From positions 1 through 45,377 of the forward strand of contig CAYLND010000011.1 in the NCBI GenBank assembly GCA_964384905.1: 45,377 nucleotides of DNA. The letters run 5' to 3'. Both the position numbers and the translations under genes were made by a program. Positions 25,301 to 33,850 of the stretch are shown piece after piece. Each line of letters starts with the position of its first letter. Within the stretch, counting starts at the first letter, position 1. The notes beneath the pieces are model-generated. The model did no database searches. It saw only the letters and a program-made list of their open reading frames with translations, and had not been told where the DNA came from. The stretch comes from Gp22-AA3 sp964384905 (GTDB lineage: Bacteria; Acidobacteriota; Polarisedimenticolia; Gp22-AA2).

Positions 25301-25864
25301 CCGCAGCTGCTCCGGTGCCATATAGGCCGGCGTCCCGGCCACTCCGCCGGTGATCGTCTCCCTTGCCGACGCGGGGCCTCCGACCTGCCCGCGGGCCAAC
25401 CCGAAATCGAGAATCTTCACCACGTCGTCCGACCGCACCATGATGTTCTCGGGCTTCAGATCGCGATGCACGATGCCGGCCGCATGGGCCCGGGCGAGTC
25501 CCGCCGCGATCTGGCGCCCGAGCAGTGCGACCCGCGCCGGCTCGAGTGATTTTCCGTCGAGGCACGCCCGCAGGGGCGCGCCGTCGATCCATTCCATGAC
25601 GATGAACGCCTGGCCGTCCTGCTCGCCCACGTCGTGGATCGTGACGATCGAAGGATGGTCGAGCGCGGAAGCCGCCCGGGCCTCGCGCAGCGACCGCTTG
25701 AGCGCACCGGCCGGTTCGTGCGCCTCAGGCGCGCGCAGGATCTTGATCGCCACCTTCCGTTCGAGGAGAGGATCAGAGGCGAGGTAGACATCGCCGAACC
25801 CACCACCTCCAATCCGATTCTCGAGACGGTATCGTCCGACTGAGTCTCCGGGAGCTAGGGGCAA
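22313..25864 (-). CDS. Ser/Thr protein kinase fused to AAA ATPase and TPR domains
   Basis: This 1183-aa cytoplasmic regulator has three parts. The kinase domain (about 8-270) has NRIGGGGFGDVYLAS, VAIKIL, HRDLKPEN, DFGLARG and YMAPEQLRGE. An AAA-type ATPase domain (about 290-640) has SAEPGAGKTTIV as Walker A and IALEDLHWSD as Walker B. The remaining roughly 500 residues are helical repeats of TPR type. This layout matches large bacterial kinase-ATPase-TPR signalling proteins. The start is TTG 25864, supported by GAGAGGT upstream. No membrane helix is visible. A copy of repeat R (26018-26100) lies upstream of the start, as for the kinase at 19.4 kb. Confidence 0.92.
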   Translation of the reverse strand: MPLAPGDSVGRYRLENRIGGGGFGDVYLASDPLLERKVAIKILRAPEAHEPAGALKRSLREARAASALDHPSIVTIHDVGEQDGQAFIVMEWIDGAPLRACLDGKSLEPARVALLGRQIAAGLARAHAAGIVHRDLKPENIMVRSDDVVKILDFGLARGQVGGPASARETITGGVAGTPAYMAPEQLRGEPATAASDLFALGIILYEMATGSHPFLAEAPFATMQRILNADPAPPLTLAELPAGWNELLLQLLAKDRSARVVTASDVATLLEGGGPSFDVTRRIRAETAQRTAHVVGRSYELATLSQRWINATTRGGGFVMLSAEPGAGKTTIVRSFLHSLEAEPGTLVATGRCSERLGSGEPYLPFLEAFAELSGLTHGALVRAIIKSKAPTWFMQLFPASSTDSSFEQFRRELAGGSQERMRRELVDACEEIGRTYSLCIALEDLHWSDLATTELIAYLAKRIDSMRLLVLGTYRPSELLAGAHPLRPILLEMQGRGVALEIALECLSGKDVGTYIDLEFPGHRFPAAFGEWVYKKTEGSPLFMVDLLHYLVERRAIVEGTQWQLVRPIDALEGEVPASVRSMIERTIETLSEEQRQWLTAAAVQGETFDSLTLSEVSGLDELRLEEQLEILHRVHRLVMPVGEMEFPDGALTVRHKFVHVLYQDTLYQALTGKRKVLLHARVGDTLERHHGARAHAAAELALHFDRARQQDRAFPYYLRAAENAVSKFAHVQAEAYCSRALELADRLPPERRDQERIPILKARGQVRFVMSRFEDAALDYQEMLASAERLANHGAQAEALCLLSEASFWAKQNEKLESHVERVLQIAGEHQLSGAAAQAHLLLAMQRSCYGRLSEADSHLNQAEKEARAAGLGAVTSRTLAWRSMLWFYRSDYERVLAGFRQIEALALANHDAFSMMVTYFHAGLSQANHGNLAEAIRTLEHGRQLSEKNNDLFWLGRYPNCVAWVRHEALDFPASLDMNKEAAVVARQTGFLEGEANSIINVGLARTELEDYAGAREAFLQTEEVFKQDDWFKWRYRMRLEMGWSELFLRQGDLAQARAHAESCRRLAQGSGARKHLALSLRQLGRIALKEDRVAEAETHLNAAAEQTRDLQAPLAAWRIYATMGDLYAVTRREDQARTSFRTALQLLNFLAERSPEALGRSILGSQQVRALELQLKQV

Positions 25865-26017
25865 GTGACCTCTCCGTCAACTGGGCACGGGCATCGCAAC
25901 GATGGATGATCGTACGTGTCCTGCAGCGGGGGGTCAACCCGCCTGCGGCGCTCACCCAATGGATCGGTATGTCGAATGGTGCGGCGGGGATCGAGCGCGC
26001 CCGATTGAGGAATTGAA

Positions 26018-26100
26018 TGGTGCCGGGGGCCCGAGACGCACTATTAAAGAAGATAGTGTCCAGAAATGTGGACGGGTTCGGGTTGCCGGAAGAGGCTTGG
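26018..26100 (-). repeat. Short dispersed repeat R, copy R2
   Basis: This is the second copy of the 83-bp unit described at 19478-19560, with 4 differences. It includes the same GTCCA-GAAATG-TGGAC hairpin and the same tRNA-like TGGTGCCGGGGGC edge. It lies 154-236 bp upstream of a kinase start codon. The rest of 25865-26272 shows no gene. Confidence 0.75.
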
Positions 26101-26272
26101 CAGGAGGCCGCCTGAGGGTCCTGTGTCTGGGAGCTCGTCGGCGCGCAACTTTTGCGCTTCATCGCGGGGACACCCGCTGCCGCAGAAAAGATGCGGTCGT
26201 GTACGCTCCGGGAGGGGTTCCGCAGGACCGGAGAGGGCTGGAGGTTGGCTGCCTGAGATCTTGAACGAAGAG

Positions 26273-26950
26273 TCAGGGGCCAAACCCCAGTTCTTTGAGC
26301 GCCGACTCGAAGGCTTCGTTCCCCAAGTACCTCTTGAAAGACTCGTCTTGACGTGGATTGGGGAACGTTTCTCCTGCCAACATGTTGCTTCTTCTCTCAC
26401 TGGCTAACCTAAGATTGCGTATGGCGTCTTCCAGCTTTCCCATCTCCGCAAAGGTGCATGCCAAGTTGTAGTAATACAACGGGAAGCTCGGGTCCTTCTT
26501 GATCGCGTCCTCGTAGAACACTTCTGCATCAGTCAGCCGCCCAGATAACCCGTACGACATCCCAAGCTGATCCATCAGGACCCGCTCTTCCGTCTCACTC
26601 AGGTGCCAGGGCGTTTTGTCCGTTATTCTGGCTCGCTCGTACTCACGAACTGCTTCAACGTACTTGCCCTGATAAAACAGGCTGTGCCCGAGATATATTC
26701 GACTGATCAAATGGTCCGGAACCAGCTCGGTCACTTGGCGAAAGTAATTCTCTGCCTTTGCATAATCTTTCTTCACATACGCAACCTTACCCTTCTCGTA
26801 CTGGCGCTCTGCCTTCGCAAGGCGAGCGTCGTTTTCCCCACATATCCCAAGGGATAAGCTTCCTGCAAGCAATAGCGGCGCGAACATCAGGATCTTCGAT
26901 GGCAAAAGCCAAGGTGCCTTACTGGAGGCGCGGTCTTCAACAGTTCGCAT
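26273..26950 (-). CDS. Exported TPR protein
   Basis: This 225-aa protein has a hydrophobic N-terminal segment (ILMFAPLLLAGSLSLGICG), probably a signal peptide or anchor, then at least three TPRs (AKAENYFRQVTELVPDHL, YVEAVREYERARI, DAEVFYEDAIKKDPSFPLYYYNLAC). The C-terminus (SFKRYLGNEAFESALKELGF) resembles the end of other TPR proteins. It would serve as a protein-binding scaffold outside the cytoplasm. The Cys after the hydrophobic segment does not fit a strict lipobox. The start at 26950 overlaps a 43-aa reading frame by 14 bp; an in-frame ATG at 26968 is possible. Confidence 0.7.
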   Translation of the reverse strand: MRTVEDRASSKAPWLLPSKILMFAPLLLAGSLSLGICGENDARLAKAERQYEKGKVAYVKKDYAKAENYFRQVTELVPDHLISRIYLGHSLFYQGKYVEAVREYERARITDKTPWHLSETEERVLMDQLGMSYGLSGRLTDAEVFYEDAIKKDPSFPLYYYNLACTFAEMGKLEDAIRNLRLASERRSNMLAGETFPNPRQDESFKRYLGNEAFESALKELGFGP

Positions 26951-27068
26951 AGCACACCCCGTCGACATAAACTGTGTAACCCTTACGGGCATAAAATCTG
27001 GCAACGGCCAACCACTCACTCGCATGGACAGTGACCTCCAAATCGTAAGGTATTAGCGCCATCCTCAT
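26937..27068 (-). CDS. Small 43-aa protein, unknown
   Basis: This short frame starts at ATG 27068 behind TGGAGGTCCGAA, a good ribosome-binding site, and ends at TGA 26937, overlapping the TPR gene start. The peptide begins MRMALIPYDLEVTV, has an aromatic-rich middle (EWLAVARFYARKGY) and ends VDGVCYANC with two cysteines. I do not recognise it. It follows pnkp by about 35 bp and overlaps the TPR gene, so it may be translated from the Hen1-Pnkp transcript and couple TPR translation to it. Confidence 0.4.
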   Translation of the reverse strand: MRMALIPYDLEVTVHASEWLAVARFYARKGYTVYVDGVCYANC

Positions 27069-27103
27069 TTCGGACCTCCAGCGGACATACGTTCGCATCG
27101 ACC

Positions 27104-29698
27104 TCATAGCCGTGGGTCCACTGGTTCGCTTTCCAAAGCCAGCACGCCGAAAACGCATTCGTGGACTCGGTAGAGTGGCTCTCCCTCGGTGAAGCGGCTC
27201 AAGGCCTCCAGGCCGAGGGCGTACTCGCGGAGGGCGAGCGAGCGCTTGTGGGAGAGCCCGCGAGCGCGCAGGCGCTCGATGTGCTCCGGAGCGGTGTATT
27301 CGGGACCATAGATGATCCGCAGATACTCGCGCCCGCGGCACTTGATTGCGGGCTGAGCGAGGCCACGGCGACCGCGGGTCACCCACGCCAGGGGCTTGAC
27401 CACCATCCCTTCGGCGCCGCCGGCCGTGATTTCCTCCCACCACGCGACGCCCTGTTCCTCGCTCGCGGAGTCGGTCACGTCGATGATCCGGTGAGCCGTC
27501 GAGCGAAGGAGGGCCTCGTCCGCGCGGCACAGCTCGGCCAGGACCTCCATGTGCCAGGGGTGATCGCGATTCGTATGAGTGCGTCCTTCCGTGGCTAGCA
27601 GGTGGAAAGGGGCAATCTTCAGGTCGTCAACCTTCTCTACCGGCCAGCAGTACCGACGGTAGGCCTCGACGTAGCGATCGATGTCCTTCAGGCGGGCCTT
27701 ATATCGGGCGAGCAGATCCCTACTGCCGTCGTTTCGGTCTGCCGCGGCGCCGAGCGCCTCGATGGCGGCGGCGATGGACGCGCGCGCCGAGGCTCCAGTC
27801 GAAGCGTACTGCGTCTTCAGCAGCTCCTGTGCCTTGGCCGACCACGGCATGATCTCGGCGTCGAGGCAGGTCCAGTCTGTCTCCAGGCGCTTCCAGAGCC
27901 CCGATCGTTCCATGGCACCACGCAACCGGTCGAGCACCTGGGTTTCGTGGCCGGCCTCGGAGAAGAAGGGCCGTCCGGTCCGCGTGTAAACGACGCCAGC
28001 GCCGGAGGTGATGCCGAAGCGGCGACGGGCCACCTGGTCGTCGCGGCACAGAATGATGATCGCACGCGAGCCCATGTGCTTCTCCTGACAGATTACCCGC
28101 GGCACCCCTGCGTGCCTGAAGTACGCGAACGCCTCGCGGGGATGCTCCAGGAGGTCGCCGCTCTTGCACGTGTCGGTCGGTGCCATTGTCGGAGGCAGGT
28201 AGATGAGCCAGTGAGGATCGACGGCGAAGCGGCTCATCACCTCGAGCGCGGCGACTGCATTCTCCTCGCGGACGGTCACGGTATGGTGCACGCGCGTTGT
28301 GATGATCCGCTTGCCGGTCACGTCCTTGATGTCGAGGAGGTCGTTGTACGGACGTTGCGTCGGCGCGGGCGTTTTGCTCGCGGCGTCCGAAGACGCGGCG
28401 ACGTCGTCGTGACTGGTGGTGATCGAGTCGGCCAGCGGCTTTGCGGGCTGGTAGTACATCCTGCGCGCCGCGACCTGGACGAGTTCCTTCTCAGGATACC
28501 GCAGCGCAGTGAGCCGCCCCCCGAAGACACATCCGGTATCGATGCAGATCGTCCGGTTCAGCCACACGGGCTCCGGAACCGGCGAGTGGCCGTACACGAC
28601 CACCGCCTGCCCGCGATAATCGGCGGCCCAGTTGTAGCGGACCGGCAACCCGAATTCGTCGGTTTCGCCCGTGGTCTCACCGTAGAGAGCAAAGTCGCGC
28701 ACCCGCGACGACGCTCGCCCCTGCAATTCTGCCTTCATGCCGGCGTGCGCCACGACCAGCCGGCCTCCGTCCAGGACGTAATGGCTGATGAGCCCGTCCA
28801 GGAAGTCGGCCACCCTCCGGCCGAAGTCTTCGTTCTCCCGTTCCAGTTGCTGCAGGGTCTCGGCGAGACCGTGCGTGATGCGGACGTCCCGGCCCCGGAT
28901 CTTGCGCAGCAGCTTCGCGTCGTGGTTTCCAGGAACACATAGCGCCGTTCCACCCTCCACCATCGACATGACCAGCCGCAGGACCGAAGGTGAGTCGGGC
29001 CCACGGTCGACGAGATCCCCGAGGAAGATCGCCCTGCGTCCTTCGGGGTGTCGCGCACGCGGCTCGGCCCGGGCGCCGGCGACCTCGTATCCCAACCGCC
29101 CCAGAAGTTCCGTCAATTCCTCGAAGCAGCCGTGGATGTCGCCGATGATGTCGAACGGTCCGGATTCGCCGCGCCGGTCGGGCCAGAGAGGACGGCGCTC
29201 GACGCTGGCTGCGTCCGCTTCCTCCTGAGTCTTCAGGATGGTGACATGACGGAACCCCTCGTGGCCGAGACCGCGCAAGGACCGCCGCAGATGCTGTGCC
29301 TGCTGGCGGATGACGTGCGATCCGAAGGCTCGATCGGCGCGGCTCCGATTCCTGTTCTGGCAGAGCGCCGCGGGCAGATCGAAGACGATGGCCACCGGCA
29401 GAACGTGGAACTGCCGTGCCAGCTCCACCAGCTCCTTTCGGTCCTCCGGCCTGACACTGGTGGCGTCGATGACGGTGAGGCGGGCGGCGGCCAGCCGCTT
29501 GCCCGCGATGTACCGCAGCACGTCGAACGCCTCGCCGGTTGCTGACTGATCGTTCTCGTCGTCCGCCACCAAGCCTCGGCACGCATCCGAGGACAGGACC
29601 TCCGTCGGGCGGAAGTGCCGTCTGGCGAAGGTCGACTTGCCGCTCCCGGACGGCCCGATCAGCACGACCAGAGACGGAGAGGGGATCTCGATCTTCAT
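27104..29698 (-). CDS. pnkp: Pnkp, RNA-repair polynucleotide kinase-phosphatase-ligase
   Basis: This 864-aa protein has the three catalytic domains of bacterial Pnkp and matches its usual length (about 860-870). The 5' kinase has a P loop GPSGSGKST at 15-23. The metallophosphatase has GDIHG (186-190), GDLVDRG (227-233) and GNHD (257-260), which would heal 2',3'-cyclic phosphate ends. The C-terminal adenylyltransferase/ligase has its nucleotidyl lysine in EKHMGSR (K540). In studied systems Pnkp works with Hen1 to repair cleaved RNA and to 2'-O-methylate the repaired site so it resists a second cut. The gene overlaps hen1 by 4 nt (ATGA), so the two proteins are made together. Confidence 0.95.
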   Translation of the reverse strand: MKIEIPSPSLVVLIGPSGSGKSTFARRHFRPTEVLSSDACRGLVADDENDQSATGEAFDVLRYIAGKRLAAARLTVIDATSVRPEDRKELVELARQFHVLPVAIVFDLPAALCQNRNRSRADRAFGSHVIRQQAQHLRRSLRGLGHEGFRHVTILKTQEEADAASVERRPLWPDRRGESGPFDIIGDIHGCFEELTELLGRLGYEVAGARAEPRARHPEGRRAIFLGDLVDRGPDSPSVLRLVMSMVEGGTALCVPGNHDAKLLRKIRGRDVRITHGLAETLQQLERENEDFGRRVADFLDGLISHYVLDGGRLVVAHAGMKAELQGRASSRVRDFALYGETTGETDEFGLPVRYNWAADYRGQAVVVYGHSPVPEPVWLNRTICIDTGCVFGGRLTALRYPEKELVQVAARRMYYQPAKPLADSITTSHDDVAASSDAASKTPAPTQRPYNDLLDIKDVTGKRIITTRVHHTVTVREENAVAALEVMSRFAVDPHWLIYLPPTMAPTDTCKSGDLLEHPREAFAYFRHAGVPRVICQEKHMGSRAIIILCRDDQVARRRFGITSGAGVVYTRTGRPFFSEAGHETQVLDRLRGAMERSGLWKRLETDWTCLDAEIMPWSAKAQELLKTQYASTGASARASIAAAIEALGAAADRNDGSRDLLARYKARLKDIDRYVEAYRRYCWPVEKVDDLKIAPFHLLATEGRTHTNRDHPWHMEVLAELCRADEALLRSTAHRIIDVTDSASEEQGVAWWEEITAGGAEGMVVKPLAWVTRGRRGLAQPAIKCRGREYLRIIYGPEYTAPEHIERLRARGLSHKRSLALREYALGLEALSRFTEGEPLYRVHECVFGVLALESEPVDPRL

Positions 29699-31095
29699 CG
29701 TGAGAACACCGCCATCTGCGTGGGCGGCCCGACTTCCTCATCTTCCGGCCCCACGGGGAGGTAGCGCACGGCATATCCGAAGCGCCGGGCCGCCGCTTCC
29801 GCCCAGGCTCGGAACTCGCTCCTTCCCCATTCGAAGCGGTGGTCGCGGTGACGCATGCGCCCGGCCGGCAGCCCGGTGAACCGGACGTTGTACTCCGCGT
29901 TCGGCGTCGTCACGACAAGCGTCGCAGGTCGCGCGAATTCGAGGACGGAGCGCTCGAAAGCCGGCAGACGGGAAGGGTCGAGATGCTCGATGACTTCGAT
30001 GGCGCACGCCGCGTCGAACCCGGCCAGACGCTCGTCCCGATAAGTGAGAGCCCCTTGAATGAGGTCGATCCGCTCCTTCACCTTCTGGGGCAGGCGCTCG
30101 AGGTCGAGGCGCCTGCGGGCGATCTCGAGCGCGCGCCACGAGACATCCATGCCCACGACGCGCTCGAACTCCTTGTCCCGGATGAGGGCGTGCAGGATAC
30201 GTCCTTCGCCGCAGCCCAGGTCGACCACCCGTCGCGCACCCGCCTGCTTCAGGACTGCAACGACCGCCCCCAGCCGCTGCTCGTTGAGGCTGATCTTCTC
30301 CTCGAGCGCTTCCTCCTGACGGGCCTGGGTCTCCTCAGTCGCCTCGGGATCGGGGTCCTCATCGGCAACGAGTCGCGCGAGGGCCTCGCGGACGAGACGT
30401 CTCTGGCGTTTCAAGTACCGGCTCACGATGAGTTCGCGTTCCGGGTGAGCCGAGAGCCATCCCTCTCCGCGAGCCAGAAGCTTCTCGAGCTCGTCGTCTC
30501 CGACCCAGTAGTGCTTGTCGTCGTCCAGGACCGGCAGCAGGACGTACAGATGCGTCAGCAGATCACGCAGACGGCACGTCGCCGAGAGCGTGACGCTGAA
30601 ATAGGGGCTCTCCCCCCAGGAAACGAAGCGCTCGTCGAGCGGCAGGCGCTCCGCGCTCACCCTGTAGCCCAGCGGCTCGAACAGGCGCGCCAGCAGCCGA
30701 TCGCCGCCGCGACAGGGAACCGCGGAGAGCGCTGCCTCGAGCGGGATGGACATCCCCGCCAGCTCGGCCCTCTCCTTGCTCTGTCCCTTCAGGGCGGACC
30801 CAAAGACACGGGCGAGAGCGACGCTCAAGAACGACGAGGAGACGTACGGCCTGTCGTTGACGTACTGGCCCAGACCGCCCGACTCACCGGTCGGCCCGCG
30901 CCATCCGCGCACGAGACTCACGGGATCGAGGTCGAGCAGGAGCGCCGAGGTGCATCTCTCCTCCCGCACCACAGGATAGAAGACGTGGGCCCGTCCGAAC
31001 GCGAGATCGAACGATTGGCAACGGGCAGGGTTCTTGGCCAGCAAATAGCCCAGGTCCGTCGCCGGCCGATGTGTGGTCGTGATCGAGAGCAACAT
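29695..31095 (-). CDS. hen1: Hen1, 3'-terminal RNA ribose 2'-O-methyltransferase
   Basis: This is a 466-aa partner of Pnkp. The N-terminal half (about 1-240) is the bacteria-specific region that supports Pnkp ligase activity in known systems. The C-terminal half is the SAM methyltransferase, with VDLGCGEG (291-298) and the metal-binding signature E367-x2-E370-H371 plus RHRDHRFEW (415-423), diagnostic of Hen1. It methylates the terminal 2'-OH of the damaged RNA before ligation. It is the first gene of the cassette; its stop overlaps the pnkp start. The 197 bp upstream (31096-31292) contain no gene. Confidence 0.95.
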   Translation of the reverse strand: MLLSITTTHRPATDLGYLLAKNPARCQSFDLAFGRAHVFYPVVREERCTSALLLDLDPVSLVRGWRGPTGESGGLGQYVNDRPYVSSSFLSVALARVFGSALKGQSKERAELAGMSIPLEAALSAVPCRGGDRLLARLFEPLGYRVSAERLPLDERFVSWGESPYFSVTLSATCRLRDLLTHLYVLLPVLDDDKHYWVGDDELEKLLARGEGWLSAHPERELIVSRYLKRQRRLVREALARLVADEDPDPEATEETQARQEEALEEKISLNEQRLGAVVAVLKQAGARRVVDLGCGEGRILHALIRDKEFERVVGMDVSWRALEIARRRLDLERLPQKVKERIDLIQGALTYRDERLAGFDAACAIEVIEHLDPSRLPAFERSVLEFARPATLVVTTPNAEYNVRFTGLPAGRMRHRDHRFEWGRSEFRAWAEAAARRFGYAVRYLPVGPEDEEVGPPTQMAVFSR

Positions 31096-31292
31096 GGCGA
31101 TCCCTGAGGTTGGGAGACGTCAGCATACACCGGCATGTGGCCGCTCGCCCCGGAGGGAGGGGAAAACACGCAGTCCTGCGTTCGCATGCAGAGGCTGCTT
31201 GCGGACGTCTTAGCGAATCATGGGGCTCACTCTCACAGGTCGCCGATTTTATCTATATTACGCTCCCATTACCAAGTCATCTTGCCCGGGAC

Positions 31293-32309
31293 TCATTTTC
31301 GATTTCCCTCGCCCGACGGCCCTGGACGGTCGATTTCATCCCGCACCGAATCCCACGTCCGCATCAAGTTCCCACCCAGGTCGACACACACGTAACTCAG
31401 AAATCCGATCACCGACCAGCACAGCAACCCACCCATCATGTTCGTAACTGCTGTCGAATATTCGACACTTGTTCCATACTCGAACGACGCCGTATCGTAG
31501 GCGACCACAGCGGTCTGAACAATCCATGGCAGGACGAAGAGCACCAGGGGAGCACGCCGCCAAAATCTTCCCGGAGCGGTCTCACGCGAAAAGGGTCGAG
31601 TGAAGACCTGTTCCATCGTCAACAATTGGTAGCATTCCTCAAGTTGTCCCCGCCGCCGGGCCTCTTGCAAAGTCACCAGGACATTGTCCAACTCTGAGCG
31701 GCCACTGAACACCATCCAGAGTAGTGACACAATAAACGCAATACCTCCTATGATTGATAAGTCATTAACATCGAAGACCACTCCCACCACTGGGACATGG
31801 ATCGTGTCTACCCACTGAACCCTCAGATCCTCCATCGCGACTGCAGCTCTCTCCGCCGTTGCCAAATCAGTCAGGTGTCTCAAGGATCGATATCGGTCCG
31901 AAGCCACACAAGGATCTGCTTCGCACGTCGAGCACCCCTGATTCGCTGCGCCCCCTGATGCCTCTTTCGGCGCTAATGATTCTTGGCGATTAGAGCGGCC
32001 CTCTGTTCTAAGCACCCCTGGGGTCTGGGACAGCGTCTCCTCATTCGAGGAGCGTTGCTTCTCCTGTTTCCTGAGACATGCAACTGTTTCGATTAGGCGC
32101 TTTCGTCTGCCATGGACCCAACTCTGTTCCCTTGAATTCCAGTAACCGGCAAAGACAAGGACACTTGTTATGACTATGATAAGCAGAACGAATCGACTTC
32201 GCGCAGCTGCAGCCTTGCAGGCCCCTATATAGTCTGTGAGGCCCGCCATCTGTGGCGGTTCCGGCCCCAGAGGGCTTGTGCCTTGTCTAGTGTCCGTTGA
32301 TGGTGTCAT
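31293..32309 (-). CDS. Multi-pass membrane protein, unknown
   Basis: This 338-aa protein has a membrane helix near residues 40-58 (VLLIIVITSVLVFAGYW), a soluble Cys-containing loop (NQGCSTCEADPC, about 125-136), and at least four more helices (IIGGIAFIVSLLWMVF, APLVLFVLPWIVQTAVVAY, NMMGGLLCWSVIGFLSYVCV). I do not recognise the family. The start at 32309 has GGAGG 7 bp upstream. It is the last gene of the minus-strand cluster of exported proteins that begins at 36567. Its base composition is lower in GC than its neighbours, which hints at separate acquisition. Confidence 0.65.
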   Translation of the reverse strand: MTPSTDTRQGTSPLGPEPPQMAGLTDYIGACKAAAARSRFVLLIIVITSVLVFAGYWNSREQSWVHGRRKRLIETVACLRKQEKQRSSNEETLSQTPGVLRTEGRSNRQESLAPKEASGGAANQGCSTCEADPCVASDRYRSLRHLTDLATAERAAVAMEDLRVQWVDTIHVPVVGVVFDVNDLSIIGGIAFIVSLLWMVFSGRSELDNVLVTLQEARRRGQLEECYQLLTMEQVFTRPFSRETAPGRFWRRAPLVLFVLPWIVQTAVVAYDTASFEYGTSVEYSTAVTNMMGGLLCWSVIGFLSYVCVDLGGNLMRTWDSVRDEIDRPGPSGEGNRK

Positions 32310-32417
32310 TCGAGTCCTCCACGCAGACCTTCGGCTGCGACCCGGCATGAACGGAAGCGGGCACGCAGATTCCGAGTACCACGAGCAACGATGTCCTACA
32401 GGGAATCATTGGCATGT

Positions 32418-32981
32418 TCAGCCCCGACCCGGACAGGCCACGGGAATCGCCTCGGAGTTGTCGAACCAATCGGCCACGCTGTTCACCGCTCCCTGGATGA
32501 ACTGGGTCTCGTCCCTGCCCAGCTCGTTCAGGCGGAAGGTCCAGTCGGTGGCGGTCAAGGTGTAGGCCTGCCGGTTGGCGTTCCAGCGGTAACGCTTTGT
32601 CGCCTGGAAGTACAGGACGTGCGTGAAGTGGTGCTCGCGCGCGTACTGGGAAATCTCGTCGCGCTCCTCCTGCCTGAGATCGGACTCCGCCCCATCCCAG
32701 GCGTCGAAGCCGATCGACTTGTTGCGGTTCCGGGCCTCCTTGTGATGCTTCTCGAGTCGTTTCACGAGATCCGACGCGAGCGACCGCGAATCCCCTTCGA
32801 TCGGGTCGGGGCACTGCGGGTGCTCGTAGTACAGCCCCTGCGAGACCAGCAGGACCTTCGATTGCTGGGGCAGAGCGTCGACGACCTGTTCGAGCGCGTT
32901 GCGCGCCAAGGCAAGCGACGGCGCGGAGAGGGCTCCGGCCACGGTCACGATCTGAAGTGCGAGTCCAATCGACTTGTTCAT
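32418..32981 (-). CDS. Exported protein of unknown function (187 aa)
   Basis: A signal peptide is clear (IGLALQIVTVAGALSAPSLALA). The mature part is charged and helical, with a pair of cysteines (PQCPDP and VACPG) that could form one disulfide. The segment AREHHFTHVLYFQATKRYRW followed by DWTFRLNEL has the strand pattern of a small alpha/beta fold like the N-terminal domain of TolB or CsgG-type proteins, but this is only an impression. It sits in the exported-protein cluster, 45 bp after the 273-aa gene. Confidence 0.6.
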   Translation of the reverse strand: MNKSIGLALQIVTVAGALSAPSLALARNALEQVVDALPQQSKVLLVSQGLYYEHPQCPDPIEGDSRSLASDLVKRLEKHHKEARNRNKSIGFDAWDGAESDLRQEERDEISQYAREHHFTHVLYFQATKRYRWNANRQAYTLTATDWTFRLNELGRDETQFIQGAVNSVADWFDNSEAIPVACPGRG

Positions 32982-33026
32982 GGGTCGTTACTCCTCAGGA
33001 GTTCGAGCCGCGAGGCTCGTTAGGGT

Positions 33027-33848
33027 TTAGGGGTGAATCAGAGCTTCCTTGATGGCGCTGGACGCGGCGCGCGCGAACTGCTCCCACTGACCACGCAGGA
33101 GCTCGTGGGCGTCTGGCATCTCCGCGCGACGATGGAACGGGACCCCGGCCAGGCGGGGCGTTACGACGGGACTGTCCTGTAGGGGTCCATGTGGGCACTC
33201 TCGCAGGCTCGAAGGATCCCCCTCGGAATCGGCGTGACTCGACGTCCTGTGGCTTTGCAGACGCTTGCTGCGTGACACCAGGGTGGTCACGCGGTTGACG
33301 TCGTAGGCGTAGAGCTGGACCTCGAGCTGGGCCTCGGCGGTCACCCGGTGAAGGACGTACGGCGACTCCTCATACTGGCACTTGAAGTAGGTGACCAGCT
33401 GGGCCCAGACTCGGCCGAACGCGTCCACCGGGTGGCCGACCAGCTGTTCGCACTCCCCCCTGCAAGCGGTGCGCCGCTCGTTCTGATCATTGACGTCGTA
33501 CGCGTAGTGCGTCACCTGGACGCCGACCGAAAGATCGGCATGCAGCCTGTTCTCACACTGGCGCCGAGCCTCTGGCCAGGTCCAGGTGGTGTGGTTACGC
33601 CAGAACTCCTTGCACAGCGATTCGACCCGGCACTGGGGCACGAGGGCGTAGCCCGGGCCCAGCTCCTCCTGCAGACTTTCGGCAAGCTGCGACATCGCGC
33701 TCTGCCATCCGAAGTCCTGCGAATCCGTTCCATCCTCGCTGACGGGGAAGAGCACGATCATCCTGGGTGCCGCTTCGGCGCTGGACACGACGATGGCAGC
33801 GGCCAAGAGAGCGATCCCAATCCCGGCGAGACGCGCGGTGGCGCCCAT
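33027..33848 (-). CDS. Exported Cys-rich protein of unknown function (273 aa)
   Basis: It starts at ATG 33848 with GGGAGGGAACTAATT upstream, just 2 bp after the stop of the preceding gene. The signal peptide is IGIALLAAAIVVSSAEAA. The mature part begins RMIVLFPVSEDGTDSQDFGW and has six or more cysteines (CRVESLC, RRQCEN, ACRGEC, FKCQYE), suggesting disulfide bonds in the periplasm. It contains LHADLSVGVQVTHYAYDVND and a second related YAYDVNR segment. I cannot name a family. It is clearly part of the operon through tight spacing. Confidence 0.6.
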   Translation of the reverse strand: MGATARLAGIGIALLAAAIVVSSAEAAPRMIVLFPVSEDGTDSQDFGWQSAMSQLAESLQEELGPGYALVPQCRVESLCKEFWRNHTTWTWPEARRQCENRLHADLSVGVQVTHYAYDVNDQNERRTACRGECEQLVGHPVDAFGRVWAQLVTYFKCQYEESPYVLHRVTAEAQLEVQLYAYDVNRVTTLVSRSKRLQSHRTSSHADSEGDPSSLRECPHGPLQDSPVVTPRLAGVPFHRRAEMPDAHELLRGQWEQFARAASSAIKEALIHP

Positions 33849-33850
33849 AA

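Noticed and set aside
26937..27530. 197-aa minus-strand frame overlapping the 3' end of pnkp
   Set aside because: Its first 150 residues lie out of frame within pnkp; only the last 43 codons, with their own ribosome-binding site, are plausible.
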